From Forficula auricularia (lineage: Eukaryota; Arthropoda; Insecta; Dermaptera; Forficulidae), in the NCBI GenBank assembly GCA_024734495.1, contig JALMQS010000916.1:682001-746000 (forward strand): DNA of 64,000 nt. The letters are read 5' to 3'. Shown here one piece after another: positions 52,401 through 60,244 of the stretch (position 1 is its first letter; the number at the start of each line of letters is the position of its first letter). The notes beneath the pieces were generated by a model. It was not told where the DNA came from. It made no database searches and worked only from the letters and a program-made list of their open reading frames with translations. The translations under genes were made by a program, and so were the position numbers.

Positions 52401-54298
52401 TTTTTTTTATATTTTTTTGGCATAATAGAACAACTGTCTGATTTATTTCTCTTTAAAATTTTAAGAAACAACTAGTGGGGGTGAGGGGGGTTAGGGTGCG
52501 GAATGTTTTCAAAGTTTTTTTTAAAAGAAATTTAATATTTATTTATTTTTTATTTTTATAGAATAATTTTCATAAAAAATATTATTTTAATTTAAATATA
52601 TTTTAATTATTTCTTTAACTTTTCTCGATTTGTTTGAGAGTGTGGGTGGGGGATCAAAAAAAGGTTTGAAGCCTGTAGCCTACCCCTATCTGTCTAAATT
52701 TTCTTCAATTATTTTTCTGATTTATATAAATGAATGACATGTTATACATTCATTCATTTATATATATCTCATTAACATATTGATCATCAACCAATTGCTT
52801 GTTACTTTATTTTCTATTCGAGATGAAAAAATTTTTTTATAATGTTTTTTGGCATTGTCAAAGGAGACAGAAAGTAATTATGTTTTGAACTACTTTCATT
52901 GACTTTTTGTTGTAAGTAGATTTATGATTATTATTTTTGTTTTGTGTATATTGTTTTTATATTATGAATGACTTGTGAAAATCCCAATACTAATTATTGT
53001 TCGTCTTCCCCTCAATTATATAGACCCTGAAGAAGGAGAGAATAAATCTCCGAAACGTCGGTTTAACAAATAAATGTAAAATAATAAAACCTCTATAGTC
53101 TTATTTTTTTACAACCACTGCTTTCATCAACATCCAATTGAATACTGATATTATTTATTTTAATATATTCTGCCTAAATTTAAATTTAAAGGCAATAAAA
53201 ATGTATTTCACAAGTGTTATTCTTCACTATTACTTTTAAAATAGTACTTGAAACTGTGTTGTTTTTGCTCTGTAATTTAAAGATTAGCATTAAGACTTCT
53301 TCTTTTAACAGGCAGACTTTCGCACATGTTTAGCACAAATGTTTTTCGTTTAAAAAATGTTATATCTCATGCTTTTACTATAATCTAATATTCCATGGTG
53401 CCATGGTGGTCCTAATCAAGAATGCAGTAATTGCATTTTGCTATAGAAGTATGCAGTATCTGTCATAAAGTTACCGTATTTATCATTAGAATAATACTGC
53501 GTTTTAAATAAGGAACAGAAGAACCAATGTGTAAATAGTTTATTGTTTTATGAAGCATATATCACTGTAACCGTAACAGTACTTCTTCTTTTAACAGGCA
53601 GACTTTCGCATATGTTTAACACAAATGTTTTTCGTTCAAAAAATTTCTTATCTCATGCTTTTACTATAATCTAAAATTGCATGGTGCTATGGTGGTCCTA
53701 ATCAAGAATGTAGTTATTGCATTTTGCTATGAAAGTATGCAGTATCTGTCATAAAGTTACTGTATTTATCATTAGAATAATACTGCGTTTTAAATAAGGA
53801 ACAGAAGAACAATCTATAATTGTCTTGTATATTATGTTATATTACATTATATTGATGATTTAAACCAATGTGTAAATAGTTTATTGTTTCATGAAGCATA
53901 TATCACTGTAATCGTAACAGTAACAGATAATGTGTTTCAGCTTGGCTCAACAGATAATAATAATAGTCTGAAAAGCTGAGAATATTTATCTAGATTAAAA
54001 CTAATTTTTCATAAAAATTGCACATCCTGCTTTTCTCCTTATGAAGGCGGTATAGAAAACAAATCTTTTCGAATGTTCTCTGGAGGAAAGTATACCTACA
54101 GTGTGAAAAAAGAGCTAATTTTCGAATAATTATTTAATTTTAAAATGACAATAGTGAATGTTTACCAAGTGAGGATTGACTCGCAGGCGTTGCTGGAATG
54201 TTGCTTGATGGAGTACTTCGAGGTGTCATCAAAAGTTTTCGGAAATCATCATTAGTCAGCCGCTGACTTGGCGGTTCATGAATTTCTTCTTCAGGCAT
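37162..54298 (-). CDS. IK: RED/IK spliceosomal protein, complete, 8 coding exons
   Basis: Nuclear protein of the pre-catalytic spliceosome (works with SMU1; also linked to spindle checkpoint). Joined exons: 54298-54166, 49724-49521, 49447-49254, 46821-46551, 44682-44423, 41380-41183, 41017-40846, 37412-37162. They give 560 aa (human 557). Conserved blocks seen: RLTNDDFRKLLMTPR (about 13-27), RRRKKKSFYAKL, KYRDRAGERREG, QESKFLGGDMAHTHLVKGLD, YALLQKVRSEI, DIPTTLVRS, TLTTNDIVINKLAQILSYLR, GDIGDYIPT, RWDFDSQEEYGDYMNRKEAL, PKAAFQYGLKMADGRKTRK, and the C-terminus ELDREW...FKKPKY. All phases agree and no stops occur. The alternating Arg-Glu/Asp repeat that names RED is absent. The start Met directly follows an acceptor AG, so a 5' UTR exon lies upstream, not located. 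Confidence 0.96.
37640..37870 (-). repeat. Dispersed ACTTTACCATA-family fragment with poly(C) runs
   Basis: TGTTCTGATGTGGCCATCCA, CTGATTATGTATACAAAATT and two poly(C) runs (about 37724-37737 and 37841-37855), as in the family copy at 19280-19830. Confidence 0.65.
37950..38401 (-). mobile_element. LINE reverse-transcriptase C-terminus with (GAA)n tail
   Basis: A 128-codon minus frame reads VRIYKTCVRPVLTYAAETRA, RTTEMRIIRAIHGKTLRDRI, and VERMTDDRLAKIV...RGRPKKRWKD, the C-terminal hallmark of RTE/CR1-type retrotransposons found across animals. The tail is a short GAA repeat (TTC at 37951-37963). It is 5'-truncated. It lies in RED intron 7. Confidence 0.85.
38425..38815 (-). repeat. Dispersed ACTTTACCATA-family fragment
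   Basis: Runs from TTTTAACCCTCCCTCCCCCC through GGGTCGATATGCACCGAAAT and TTTTTTCGATGTTCACTTAT to TACCCTGTATGGTAAAGTA. The LINE at 37950-38401 separates it from 37640-37870 and may have inserted into one original copy. Confidence 0.7.
39433..39530 (+). mobile_element. tRNA-SINE copy, 5'-truncated, 13-bp TSD
   Basis: Matches the 3' half of the SINE at 34662-34859 (CTGACCCCCGGGGGTAGAGA, TAGGCTTATGGCTAGAAAGG, poly(A)). The flanks TCCTTCCTGTTTT at 39420-39432 and 39531-39543 are identical. The tRNA-related head is missing, as expected from incomplete reverse transcription. Confidence 0.9.
39576..39832 (+). repeat. Partial copy of the TATACCGGGT element
   Basis: Matches 14364-14610 over about 240 bp (TTTTATCTTGAGACAG, CTTATAACTCAAAA, ACTATTGTTTGTCGACCTAG, CAAGCTTTCAAGGGTA). 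Confidence 0.75.
39832..40610 (+). repeat. Dispersed ACTTTACCATA-family repeat, longest copy
   Basis: Begins ACTTTACCATACAGTG and runs through the full phrase series in inverse order to 19280-19830, ending AAGTAAAGTCAAGTGGATAG, CCACATCAGAACACGTCAGC. Interrupted by the LINE 3' end at 40371-40475. Confidence 0.75.
40371..40475 (-). mobile_element. Jockey-like LINE 3' end nested in a dispersed repeat
   Basis: Poly(T), ATGATAATGATGAGAGAAGG, GCAACCCCTAAAGGCC, then CCCCTCCATCGTGAAAAGAA. ATACAT occurs on both sides and reconstructs the repeat's GTATACATAATCAGTGGG phrase. Confidence 0.8.
40846..41017 (-). CDS. IK: RED coding exon 7
   Basis: Residues 421-477 plus the first base of Gly478: GRKEKNLETKAQQLL...YTKMDLGNKK. 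It has the conserved acidic DSDEEADYTKMD segment. Donor G|GTAATC. Confidence 0.95.
41183..41380 (-). CDS. IK: RED coding exon 6
   Basis: 66 codons, residues 355-420: ADDSIYGDIGDYIPTAAKES...STSNNM. It contains the conserved IGDYIPT. In human RED the Arg-Glu/Asp repeat would follow here; instead there is a short KEDKRRPYFDE and a Ser/Thr/Asn-rich tail. Confidence 0.95.
41530..42260 (+). mobile_element. Jockey/R1-like LINE 3' region, defective
   Basis: Plus-strand frame with DLGVTFESSLSFSLHIKNIC, FKNSDCLKILFNSLVRSKLE, and YCSLIWSPHVQHQIDQIERV, the C-terminal block of jockey-type reverse transcriptases. It continues with stops to about 42240. It lies in RED intron 5. Confidence 0.75.
42318..43110 (+). 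repeat. ~800-bp dispersed repeat, copy 1
   Basis: Highly similar to 55959-56790 throughout. It starts with a GC-rich head containing the GCGTGCCTTCGGCACGC hairpin and CTCCGGGCTG.TGCCCTGGCG. It continues with ATTTTATTCCTCTTAAAA, GGGAT.GATAATCGATAT, AAAAGCGAATTGAATATTTA and a poly(G) run, and ends ATTAATCTAG. No ORF of note. Class not assigned. Confidence 0.8.
43115..43910. other. RED intron 5, remainder
   Basis: AT-rich intronic sequence without recognised elements. Confidence 0.35.
43915..44038. mobile_element. Small foldback MITE
   Basis: Ends AAGGCCGAATCAAAGATCTT and AGACATCTTATATTTGATTC, then GGCCTT, are inverted. 124 bp, no ORF. RED intron 5. Confidence 0.6.
44423..44682 (-). CDS. IK: RED coding exon 5
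   Basis: Completes Gly268 and encodes 269-354: RMAYVIELEDQFADSDIPTT, TLTTNDIVINKLAQILSYLR, and a Lys-rich end. Acceptor TTCCAG, donor AAT|GTAAGC. Confidence 0.96.
44995..45130 (+). repeat. Dispersed repeat, possibly tRNA-derived SINE
   Basis: Related to 27185-27360. GGGTTGATTCCCG at 45050 resembles a B box. No convincing A box or tail. Confidence 0.4.
45135..45485. other. RED intron 4, no feature
   Basis: Unclassified sequence. Only a chance minus-strand frame (45197-45484) is open. Confidence 0.3.
45489..46215 (-). mobile_element. R2/NeSL-like LINE 3' end with REL-endonuclease
   Basis: GC-richer than its surroundings. Minus-strand translation: IKNNTFIEYCRLRSGSLPSA, RRPEGTRCAGLG (Cys of the CCHC knuckle), a frameshift, then RVKRHDAVVRCLAEDLIKKG. 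The restriction-like endonuclease signature NRKPDIVAKDASGVALDVQI follows, with HRNKIEKYRDNSSLVDNIAE to a stop near 45611. A poly(A) tail is at 45506-45490. This order is typical of site-specific R2/NeSL-type retrotransposons. It is 5'-truncated and frameshifted. RED intron 4. Confidence 0.8.
46551..46821 (-). CDS. IK: RED coding exon 4
   Basis: Residues 178-267 plus the first base of Gly268: VRSEIQTKEAEEEEEMEKLA, an Ala/Pro/Lys-rich linker, then MHFKTNMGRLIYRAAFPQKD and DMFLPG. The linker appears longer than in human RED and offsets the missing RED repeat. Confidence 0.95.
47060..47107 (-). ncRNA. Hammerhead-like motif (left arm)
   Basis: Minus: AAACC, CCGAAGA (U4 changed to C), one A, stem II GGAGG...CCTCC, GAA, ACGT, C, GGTTT. 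Stem II is the best preserved of the family, but the core change should abolish activity. Confidence 0.4.
47280..47330 (+). ncRNA. Hammerhead-like motif (right arm)
   Basis: Plus: CAAAAC, CTGAAGA, AA, GAGG...CCTC, C, GAA, ACGT, C, GGTTTATG. The core boxes match; stem I is weakened by one missing C. Confidence 0.4.
47430..48260 (-). mobile_element. Degenerate PLE with inverted termini and GIY-YIG relic
   Basis: 47430-47640 and 48060-48260 are inverted copies (ATAAACGTTTTAA; TTCATTTCTTAAA; CTCCAAGACAATCT). Between them the minus strand reads YKIDCLDC, then IGQIKQYSKYRI, EHKYSI and ASHSPNLGQNFDFSNPNIF, a decayed PLE GIY-YIG endonuclease. It is riddled with stops. Confidence 0.65.
48367..48406 (-). 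ncRNA. Hammerhead-like motif (left arm)
   Basis: Minus: CTC, canonical CTGATGA, one A, stem II GGG...CTC (one mismatch), GAA, AT-rich self-complementary run, A, GAG. Confidence 0.4.
48420..48908 (+). pseudogene. PLE reverse transcriptase core fragment
   Basis: Open over about 160 codons from SNKLISFDVKNLFPSIP through YVDDILVVW to FLDFK. Related to the 34845-35936 protein but clearly distinct. The highly conserved LPMGSPLS motif is changed to LTMESPLS. Confidence 0.85.
48971..49010 (+). ncRNA. Hammerhead-like motif (right arm)
   Basis: Plus: CTC, canonical CTGATGA, one A, stem II GGG...CCC, GAA, ATATGTAT, A, GAG. CTC pairs GAG. Core boxes are both canonical. Confidence 0.45.
49254..49447 (-). 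CDS. IK: RED coding exon 3
   Basis: Completes Gly113 and encodes 114-177: QNPDYQSEDPLATASGYRAV, then QESKFLGGDMAHTHLVKGLD and YALLQK. Separated from exon 2 by a 73-bp intron. Confidence 0.96.
49521..49724 (-). CDS. IK: RED coding exon 2
   Basis: Residues 45-112 plus the first base of Gly113: TTSVHDDKPSMRSTVSSSGG, RRRKKKSFYAKLKKQEDDKM, KYRDRAGERREG. Acceptor GTTATAG, donor G|GTAAAT. Confidence 0.96.
49835..50556 (+). mobile_element. Jockey-like LINE, 5'-truncated, with intact 3' end
   Basis: Encodes (with frameshifts) LGVT, DLSWNDHISTTAKAAARKLG, LEYGSHLWRGASKHSLATLD, HRRNVSALSLYYRYYHDVCS, then the 3' UTR with TTTTCACGATGGAGGGGCCA and GGTGTAACTCCTTCTCTCAT. It is the reference copy for the family's four other 3' ends here. 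RED intron 1. Confidence 0.85.
50577..51000. mobile_element. Possible hAT element end
   Basis: CAGTGTTTCTCAACC at 50579 is a typical hAT terminus, followed by GAGGAACCCTAGAGCAC. No matching right end was found, so the extent is unknown. Confidence 0.4.
51340..51660 (-). pseudogene. hAT-type transposase C-terminal (hATC) relic
   Basis: The minus strand at about 51450-51350 reads YLPTVSCDVERSFSKLKLTL, the hAT dimerisation signature (VERSFS). Upstream, 51657-51469 holds an open frame SDTFCKWVMEDASFTTDG that could be the preceding part of the same protein in another frame. Stops lie between them. Confidence 0.5.
51665..53000. other. RED intron 1, AT-rich, no gene
   Basis: Mostly AT/TTT-rich intronic sequence. 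The stretch before 53018 (52740-53015) may be the body of a PLE terminal region leading to the hammerhead-like motif. Confidence 0.35.
53018..53068 (+). ncRNA. Hammerhead-like ribozyme motif
   Basis: Stem I ATAGACC with GGTTTA; core CTGAAGA plus one A; stem II GGAGA...TCTCC (5 bp); GAA; self-complementary ACGT; C; then stem I. All core boxes are intact. It stands alone, probably in a solo PLE terminus. Confidence 0.5.
53295..53935 (+). repeat. Tandem duplication (~286-bp period)
   Basis: Two units start at ACTTCTTCTTTTAACAGGCA (53295 and 53581) and end near AACCGTAACAGT / AATCGTAACAGT. The second unit has about 60 bp extra (TATATTATGTTATATTACAT...) before ACCAATGTGTAAATAG. RED intron 1. Confidence 0.85.
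54166..54298 (-). CDS. IK: RED coding exon 1 (start)
   Basis: MPEEEIHEPPSQRLTNDDF, RKLLMTPRSTPSSN, ...SQSSL, plus the first base of Gly45. ATG is the first codon after a TTTTTTTAG acceptor, which implies an upstream untranslated exon. Human RED also starts MPE. Confidence 0.9.
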
Positions 54299-54299
54299 C

Positions 54300-54880
54300 T
54301 AAAAAAATATCGTCAAAATTTAATGTTGCAGAAAGACAGATGAAGGAAAGCTTTTGAAAGATAAATATATTAAACATTTTTTGGATTTTTTTAGCTATTT
54401 ATTGACAGAATAAAAATAATCAAGAATTTATTTTAAAATATAATATGTATTCAAGTGGAATTGAGATGTCTTGGAGAAATGTATACCTATATATAAATTA
54501 TTTTAATTTTAATATAAATTAAATGACGAAAGTTTGTTGGAGGATTTGATATGTATTAACTATGTAGATTAGGCTAGTCTATTTTATTATTTTGAAAATA
54601 ATAAGATTAAAAAAAATACTTGCCTTAATATTCTTGTGTTAGACAATAATTAGTTTTTGAAAAAAAGAAAATATTATTTTTATTATTAAATAACTCTCAA
54701 TTAACCGTAAATATTTAAAATTTATATATAATTAAATGTGTTTGAGGTTTGAGAGATTGATTTTGACGTTTACTTCCAAAATGCCAATTTTGGCCGCTAG
54801 GAACGCAAAGGGTAGCACATGCACAGAGAGGCAGGAAATTTAAAATTCTTTTTATCTCACGAAATAATTTAAAACTACCT
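54300..54880. other. Upstream of RED, AT-rich
   Basis: Should contain an intron joining a 5' UTR exon. No promoter-like patch was recognised. It runs into the HINE-like repeat. Confidence 0.35.
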
Positions 54881-54882
54881 AT

Positions 54883-55655
54883 GGAGCCACCGAGCGATGC
54901 ACGGTAACCCCTGACCCCCCCCCCACCCCCGAAACCACAAACCTCGCCCCGCACCACTGCACCCCCACTCCGCCCCACTCCACCCCAACCGCGCCTCCCA
55001 CCCCCGAATCCCCCACAACTGTACCCATCCTCCTACACCTCCCACATCCACCCCACCCCGGACCCAGTTTTTGCATTTCTAGCTTTCTAGTGGTCTACAT
55101 ATTACGTGTACCTATATTTGTTTACTCGTATACCAATTTGCCCACAATTCGTTCATATTGATAAACGTTATAAAAAAATAAATAGGAAAAAAATAATAAA
55201 AAAATAATCGTATATGATCTGAAATAAAAACATAAAATTAAATAAGATTTGTTTCCAAGTTATATAAAAAAAGTCACTTGAACCACTTTATTTGTAAACA
55301 CACCTGTTTTGTTATGATTTAGACAACTGTTGATTAAAAACAAACAAAAAATTCCTAATTTTAATATAATATGTTAATATTTGCTATAAAACCCATTAGT
55401 AGGTTTTAAAATTAAAAAAACCAATTAAAAATAAAACATAATTGAAAAAAATGTAAAAAAAACTTTTACTTTTACTTTAATTAAGAAAAGATCAATTAAG
55501 ATTAAATTTGTCGAGGTCCAGACCTAGCCAGATCGCTTTCTCATCTTCAAAACTTGTTAATAGAATTTGTTTCATCAAAATCGGTAGAGCCGTTTTTAAA
55601 ATAGAACCAAGATAGAAATATATATATACAAACAATTTTCGCTCCTTTAATATAA
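54883..55655 (-). mobile_element. HINE/Helentron-like repeat, copy 2
   Basis: TGGAGCCACCGAGCGATGCA, C-rich block (54905-55066), CAGTTTTTGCATTTCTAGCT, then GTCGAGGTCCAGACCTAGCC, ATCGGTAGAGCCGTTTTTAA and TTTTCGCTCCTTTAAT. Lacks the tandem array of the 29029 copy. Orientation given as the mirror of 56830-57722. Confidence 0.55.
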
Positions 55656-55958
55656 TTTAAAATAAAAATAGAAGTTTCTACTGAAATCATCTAGATTGGG
55701 AATTTTTAATGAGATCATCTCATAAAAAACTCCCAATCTAGATGGTTTTATTCGAAATGTTTATAAACAAATCAACCAAAAAGGCATAAAATCTAGAAAT
55801 AAAAGTAATATTTAGTATAAGTTTAGATAAAAGTTTAAAATATTAAATAGAACAGTATTTTCATATTTTTATTATATACGCAGTGGACTCCCGAATAACG
55901 CGCTCCCGTAAAACGCAAAGAAAAAATTGCGACTAGTACTCATACTATATATATATAT

Positions 55959-56790
55959 ACGAGCTATTCGTGCGTGCCTTCGGCACGCCCTCGAAGCTCG
56001 GCTCTCCGGGCTGTTGCCCTGGCGGGCGGCGTCTCGGTCCAAAAATTTTATTCCTCTTAAAACACCACACTCCAAATGTATACATTTAAACTCCCGGAAA
56101 TACATAGTCTCTTAAAAGTTTCGTCTCATTTTCGTCCTGACACAGCTACAGAAATGAGACTCTAGATAGATATGAATCTGGAAGTATTTTTTTCTCTATA
56201 ATCTACAGCATTGTGATATTTTTTGTGTGGAAATAGATTTATTTAAATAAGTGGGATCGTGTGAGGAGGAGAATTATAGTATATCATTTTTTTTAAATTT
56301 GGGATTCGATAATCGATATAAGGCTCCAAATATTTAAAAGAGATCAGGTGTTGTTTGTATGACAGGCTGCTCCAGTATTGCCTTGAGAAACTCGGGCATG
56401 CGTGTCTTAAGTCGTCCAATTTTGTAAAAATCCAAAAATAAGAATAACAAAATTTAGATTTTTAAAAAATTATAAAAAAGTGGCAAATTATTAAAAAATA
56501 AACAAATAATATATAAAATATAAATCAAATAAGATGTGATTAATTTATTTTTCTGTGCGCAAAGAAAAGCGAATTGAATATTTAATTTTTGAGTGGTGGG
56601 GGGGGGGGGAGGAATAATTATCAATATATTTAATGTTTCTTAATTTAAAATCAATTGGAGTCTTTCATTTCAAATTACAATTACAATTATATTTCAAATA
56701 TACCGCAATTATACCGACGGAATCAGCGCTCCCTGTCGGCAGCATTCTCGCAGCGTTGTTACAAATTAATCTAGGCTCTTATATATAGTA
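55959..56790 (+). repeat. ~800-bp dispersed repeat, copy 2
   Basis: Counterpart of 42318-43110 with the same GC-rich head, GCGTGCCTTCGGCACGC hairpin, internal poly(G) run and ATTAATCTAG end. It lies between two inverted HINE-like copies. Confidence 0.8.
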
Positions 56791-56829
56791 TATATATAGC
56801 GCGATAAACAGTCCCTTATCTATATATCT

Positions 56830-57722
56830 ATCTACTCTTATTAAACGAGCAAAAATTGTATATATATATTTATTTGTTTGTATATATCTATCTATCTACT
56901 CTTATTAAAAGAGCAAAAATATATATATATATATATTGAAAACGGCTCTACCGATTTTGATGAAACCAACTCTATTAACAAGTTTTGAGGATGAGAAAAC
57001 GTTCTGGCTAGGTCTGGACCTCGACAAATTTCATCTTAATTGATCTTTTCTTAATTAAAGTAATTATTTATAGATGAAAATCTCAATAAAATAGTTTGTT
57101 TCATTTTTTTCAATTATCTTTTATTTATTAATTATTTTTTTAATTTTAAAACATACTGATAGGTTATAGCAAATATTATTATATTATATTAAAATTAGGA
57201 ATTTTTTTTGTTTTTAATTAACAGAGTGTCTAAATCATAACATTACAGGTGGATTCATAACAAAACAGGTGTGTTTATAAATTAAATGGTTGAAGTGGCT
57301 TTTTTTATATAGCTTGGAATGAAATCTTAATTAATTTTATGTTTTTATTTCAGATCCTATACGATTATTTTATTATTATTATTTTTCTATTTATTTTTTT
57401 ATAATGTTTATCAATATGAACGAATGTGGGCAAATTTTGGTGTACCAGTAAACAAATATACACATAATATGTGGACCATTAGAAAGCTAGAAATGCAAAA
57501 ACTGGGTGGTGTGGATGTGGGAGGTGGGGTGCAGTTGTGGGGTATCCGGTGGTGGGGGCGGGGTTGAGATGGGGTCGGGCGGAGTGGGGGTGGCGGTAGA
57601 GGTGCAGTGGTGGGGGCGAGGTGCGTGGTTTCGGGGGGGGGGTCAAGGGGGCGTGTACTATATATATTTGTATTTTTTTACTTTATTTAATTTGGTTACC
57701 GTGTATTGCTCGGTGGCTCCAG
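56830..57722 (+). mobile_element. HINE/Helentron-like repeat, copy 3
   Basis: Starts TCTACTCTTATTAAACGAGC, then CGGCTCTACCGATTTTGATG, GGTCTGGACCTCGACAAATT, GCTAGAAATGCAAAAACTGG, a G-rich block (57505-57655), and ends ATTGCTCGGTGGCTCCAGGT. Inverse of 54883-55655. Confidence 0.55.
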
Positions 57723-58128
57723 GTACTAATTCGTAAATGTGGCTACACACACGTAACTGCAAACTTGACAAGTGTGCATGATCAATCTTTTTGCACAAGT
57801 ATCCTTTAGCGTCTGTAGGATAATTGTGCAAGTATTTAACTTGTACAAGTCGCTTGATGCTTGATTGAATTTTAATCGTGCAAACTTGTACAACGACAGG
57901 GCTCATGGGATGAGTAACGGCAACGACAAACCGTTTCTTATGGCAAACTAACCGTAATTAAATATATTTCATATGTATAGTCAAGAATTATGTTCTTTTT
58001 TAATTTCTTGAAGTACCTATTTGTTTTAATATAAAAAAAATTCCCACTAAATATTTTGCTTTGTGTATTGACCCACCCTTCCATGAAAATTTTCTGGCTA
58101 CTTCACTGCTCGTGAGTGACCTCTAGAC

Positions 58129-58434
58129 CAGGGGTCGGCAACCTTTTGAGACGGAAGAGCCAAAAGTTACAATTTACAAAATTTCCCAGTTTTCAAAGAG
58201 CCCCTAACATTTTTGTTTCAATATTATGGTATTTGATTAGGATTAGGTATATAAATTTGATTTTTGATTTAAAATAAATAGCTTTGAATATGATTTTTTT
58301 ATATTATAATATTTTTTTATGAGTTTTGAAAATAAATTAATATGATTTTAATATTTGCGCATGGAACTGGAGAGCCGCATCTTGACATCGAAAGAGCCAC
58401 ATGTGGCTCGCGAGCCACAGGTTGCCGACCCCTG
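58129..58434. mobile_element. hAT MITE (306 bp), nested in Harbinger element
   Basis: Ends CAGGGGTCGGCAACC and GGTTGCCGACCCCTG. Perfect 8-bp duplication CTCTAGAC at 58121-58128 and 58435-58442. Subterminal AGAGCC/GGCTC motifs. Confidence 0.92.
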
Positions 58435-58450
58435 CTCTAGACGAAGCATC

Positions 58451-58603
58451 ATGTCTAGTGATCTGAAGAAAGTCAACCGAGAATTACTCGAAGAGTTTAT
58501 TCTTGAATACAAAAATCAACCATGTCTTTGGCGAATTAAATCAGAGTATCATGATAATTATGCCAATCACGCGGATATATCTTCAATTCACTCCGTAAAT
58601 TAA
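58451..58603 (+). pseudogene. MADF-domain protein N-terminus (Harbinger accessory ORF)
   Basis: 50 codons: MSSDLKKVNRELLEEFILEY, then KNQPCLWRIKSEYHDNYANH. The LLEEFILEY...PCLW pattern is the first half of a MADF/Myb-SANT-like DNA-binding domain. Harbinger elements encode such a partner protein for the transposase. It is truncated and followed by a stop. Confidence 0.65.
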
Positions 58604-58673
58604 TATGGGAATACGTTTTTCTTTTCATAAACCACACTTTACACCACATATCACGTTTCTTTTTTTGCGTTTT

Positions 58674-58730
58674 TTACTTGTGGACAAGGCAAAAAGCAGC
58701 CACAGCCAGCATATCGTCGTCCGAACTCAT
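58674..58730 (-). pseudogene. Harbinger transposase N-terminus fragment
   Basis: MSSDDDMLAVAAFCLVHK then stop: the typical opening of Harbinger transposases. The rest is deleted. The same stretch recurs at 59255-59302. Confidence 0.6.
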
Positions 58731-58869
58731 CATCGTCCAAGAGAAAAGTGGCGCTTGTAACATACTTGTACCGTGTGGTGCCGAGGGTATATTTAACGTA
58801 CTTGTGCAAAAAGATTGATCATGCATGCTTGTCAAGTTTGCAGTTAGGTGTGTAGCCACCTTAAGATAA

Positions 58870-59341
58870 ATGTAACATTAACATGATCTGATTTTTGAAG
58901 CTGGCGAAGCAGCGGTTTATAAAAAAAATAGCAATAAATACCCATTTAGAGATATAAGAAAAAAATAATTTTATTCAACTTTTAATAAAAATAAAAATAC
59001 ATGTATGCACCTCAGTATTTAACGTTTATTCACTATCGGAAAAAGCAATAATACATGTACATGTATATTGTATAAGGTTCCTAACCTGAACGAAAAATAT
59101 TAATTAAGGCACCACCGAAGATAAGCAAGCCTGGGCGTGCTTGAGAAGTTACATAAATTGGTCTGATAATGTATGTCCCGTATAACGCGATTTCCTATTA
59201 CGGGGAACGTATCCCCCGAGTTTTCCACTATATACAGATATATATATATATCTAGCCAGCATATCGTCGTCCGAACTCATCATCGTCCAAGAGAAAAGTG
59301 GCTCTTAAGTTGCGATAATTTTTTTTTATATTTTTGAGGCC

Positions 59342-59390
<49 letters not shown>

Positions 59391-59940
59391 GATATTTCAT
59401 TACAAATTTTGTAAAAACAATAGATATTTTTATAATTAATATAAATAATAATGAAATGCTTATTTATTTATTACATTTTCATTCATCATAGGCTTTTAAA
59501 AAAAGCACTTGATGAAAGTTGTGAGTGAGATGGTTCGGTAAATACCTCTACTGAGAAAATAATTTTAAGTCGAAATAAATTTATAAAAATTAAACTTAAT
59601 TCTACTTAAAAAGATCTTTACTTTAGGGATACTTCATACGATACATACTTCATGAATTAATTTTTTTTTATATTTTTGAGGCCACAATAAATTTGACCAC
59701 TCCGAAATAATCATTCAATTAAAATTTTGATACATTTTTTGATTCCAGAAAACAGACCAAAAAATACGTAGATAGACTTTGCTTAAAAAGTAAAAGAAAG
59801 TTATTTGGAATATTATAAATTAATAAAATGTTTAACAAAAGTATACAATTTTTATTGAACAAAATAAACTTTACACATTTTTATTAAATATTAAAACTAT
59901 ATATAAATATATAAATATTAGAATTAGATTTTTGTTCATA
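58870..59940. other. AT-rich with Harbinger fragment and microsatellite
   Basis: 59255-59302 repeats the CAGCATATCGTCGTCCGAAC / CATCGTCCAAGAGAAAAGTG segment of the Harbinger element. Two copies of TTTTTATATTTTTGAGGCCA (59318, 59666) suggest a duplicated AT-rich unit. No gene. Confidence 0.45.
59345..59388. repeat. (AT)n microsatellite
   Basis: About 20 uninterrupted AT dinucleotides. Confidence 0.9.
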
Positions 59941-59949
59941 AATCAAGTA

Positions 59950-60240
59950 TGGCTCGCTCTTTTATTTATTTATTTATTTCAACGGCTAATGCCTGATAAT
60001 GCCTTTTAGAGATTGAAATACCATGTATTCCTTGCAAATCCTAGAGCAATTCAACAAGCCGTAAAATTAATCTGAGGTTCAGCTTTCCAATATTTGACTT
60101 TTTGTAGATTCTGCATTCCGGCTTTACGGAGGAGTGCAGAAAACCAAGAAGGCTGAAATTTAGGTGGGAGGGAGACCCATAGATAATATAAGGGGCGTGA
60201 ATATTTATCGGAAAGCCCGAAAAGGGCAAAAAATAAAGTT
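59950..60240 (-). mobile_element. Possible LINE 3' end with (AAAT)n tail
   Basis: Minus strand ends GGCATTAGCCGTTGAAATAA with AATA repeats, like the GCCGTCGAAAATAAAATAAA tail at 1470-1500. Upstream is a 62-codon frame of unknown type. Confidence 0.4.
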
Positions 60241-60244
60241 AATA

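Larger units (their letters stand above)
57737..58861. mobile_element. PIF/Harbinger-type element, defective
   Basis: Terminal inverted repeats of about 60 bp (GTGGCTACACAC..., TGCATGATCAATCTTTTTGC, ACAAGTA) flanked by TAA (57734-57736, 58862-58864), the TWA-type 3-bp site of Harbinger elements. It carries the start of a transposase (58730-58674, minus) and a MADF-type ORF (58451-58603, plus), the usual two-gene Harbinger content. A hAT MITE lies inside. Confidence 0.8.
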
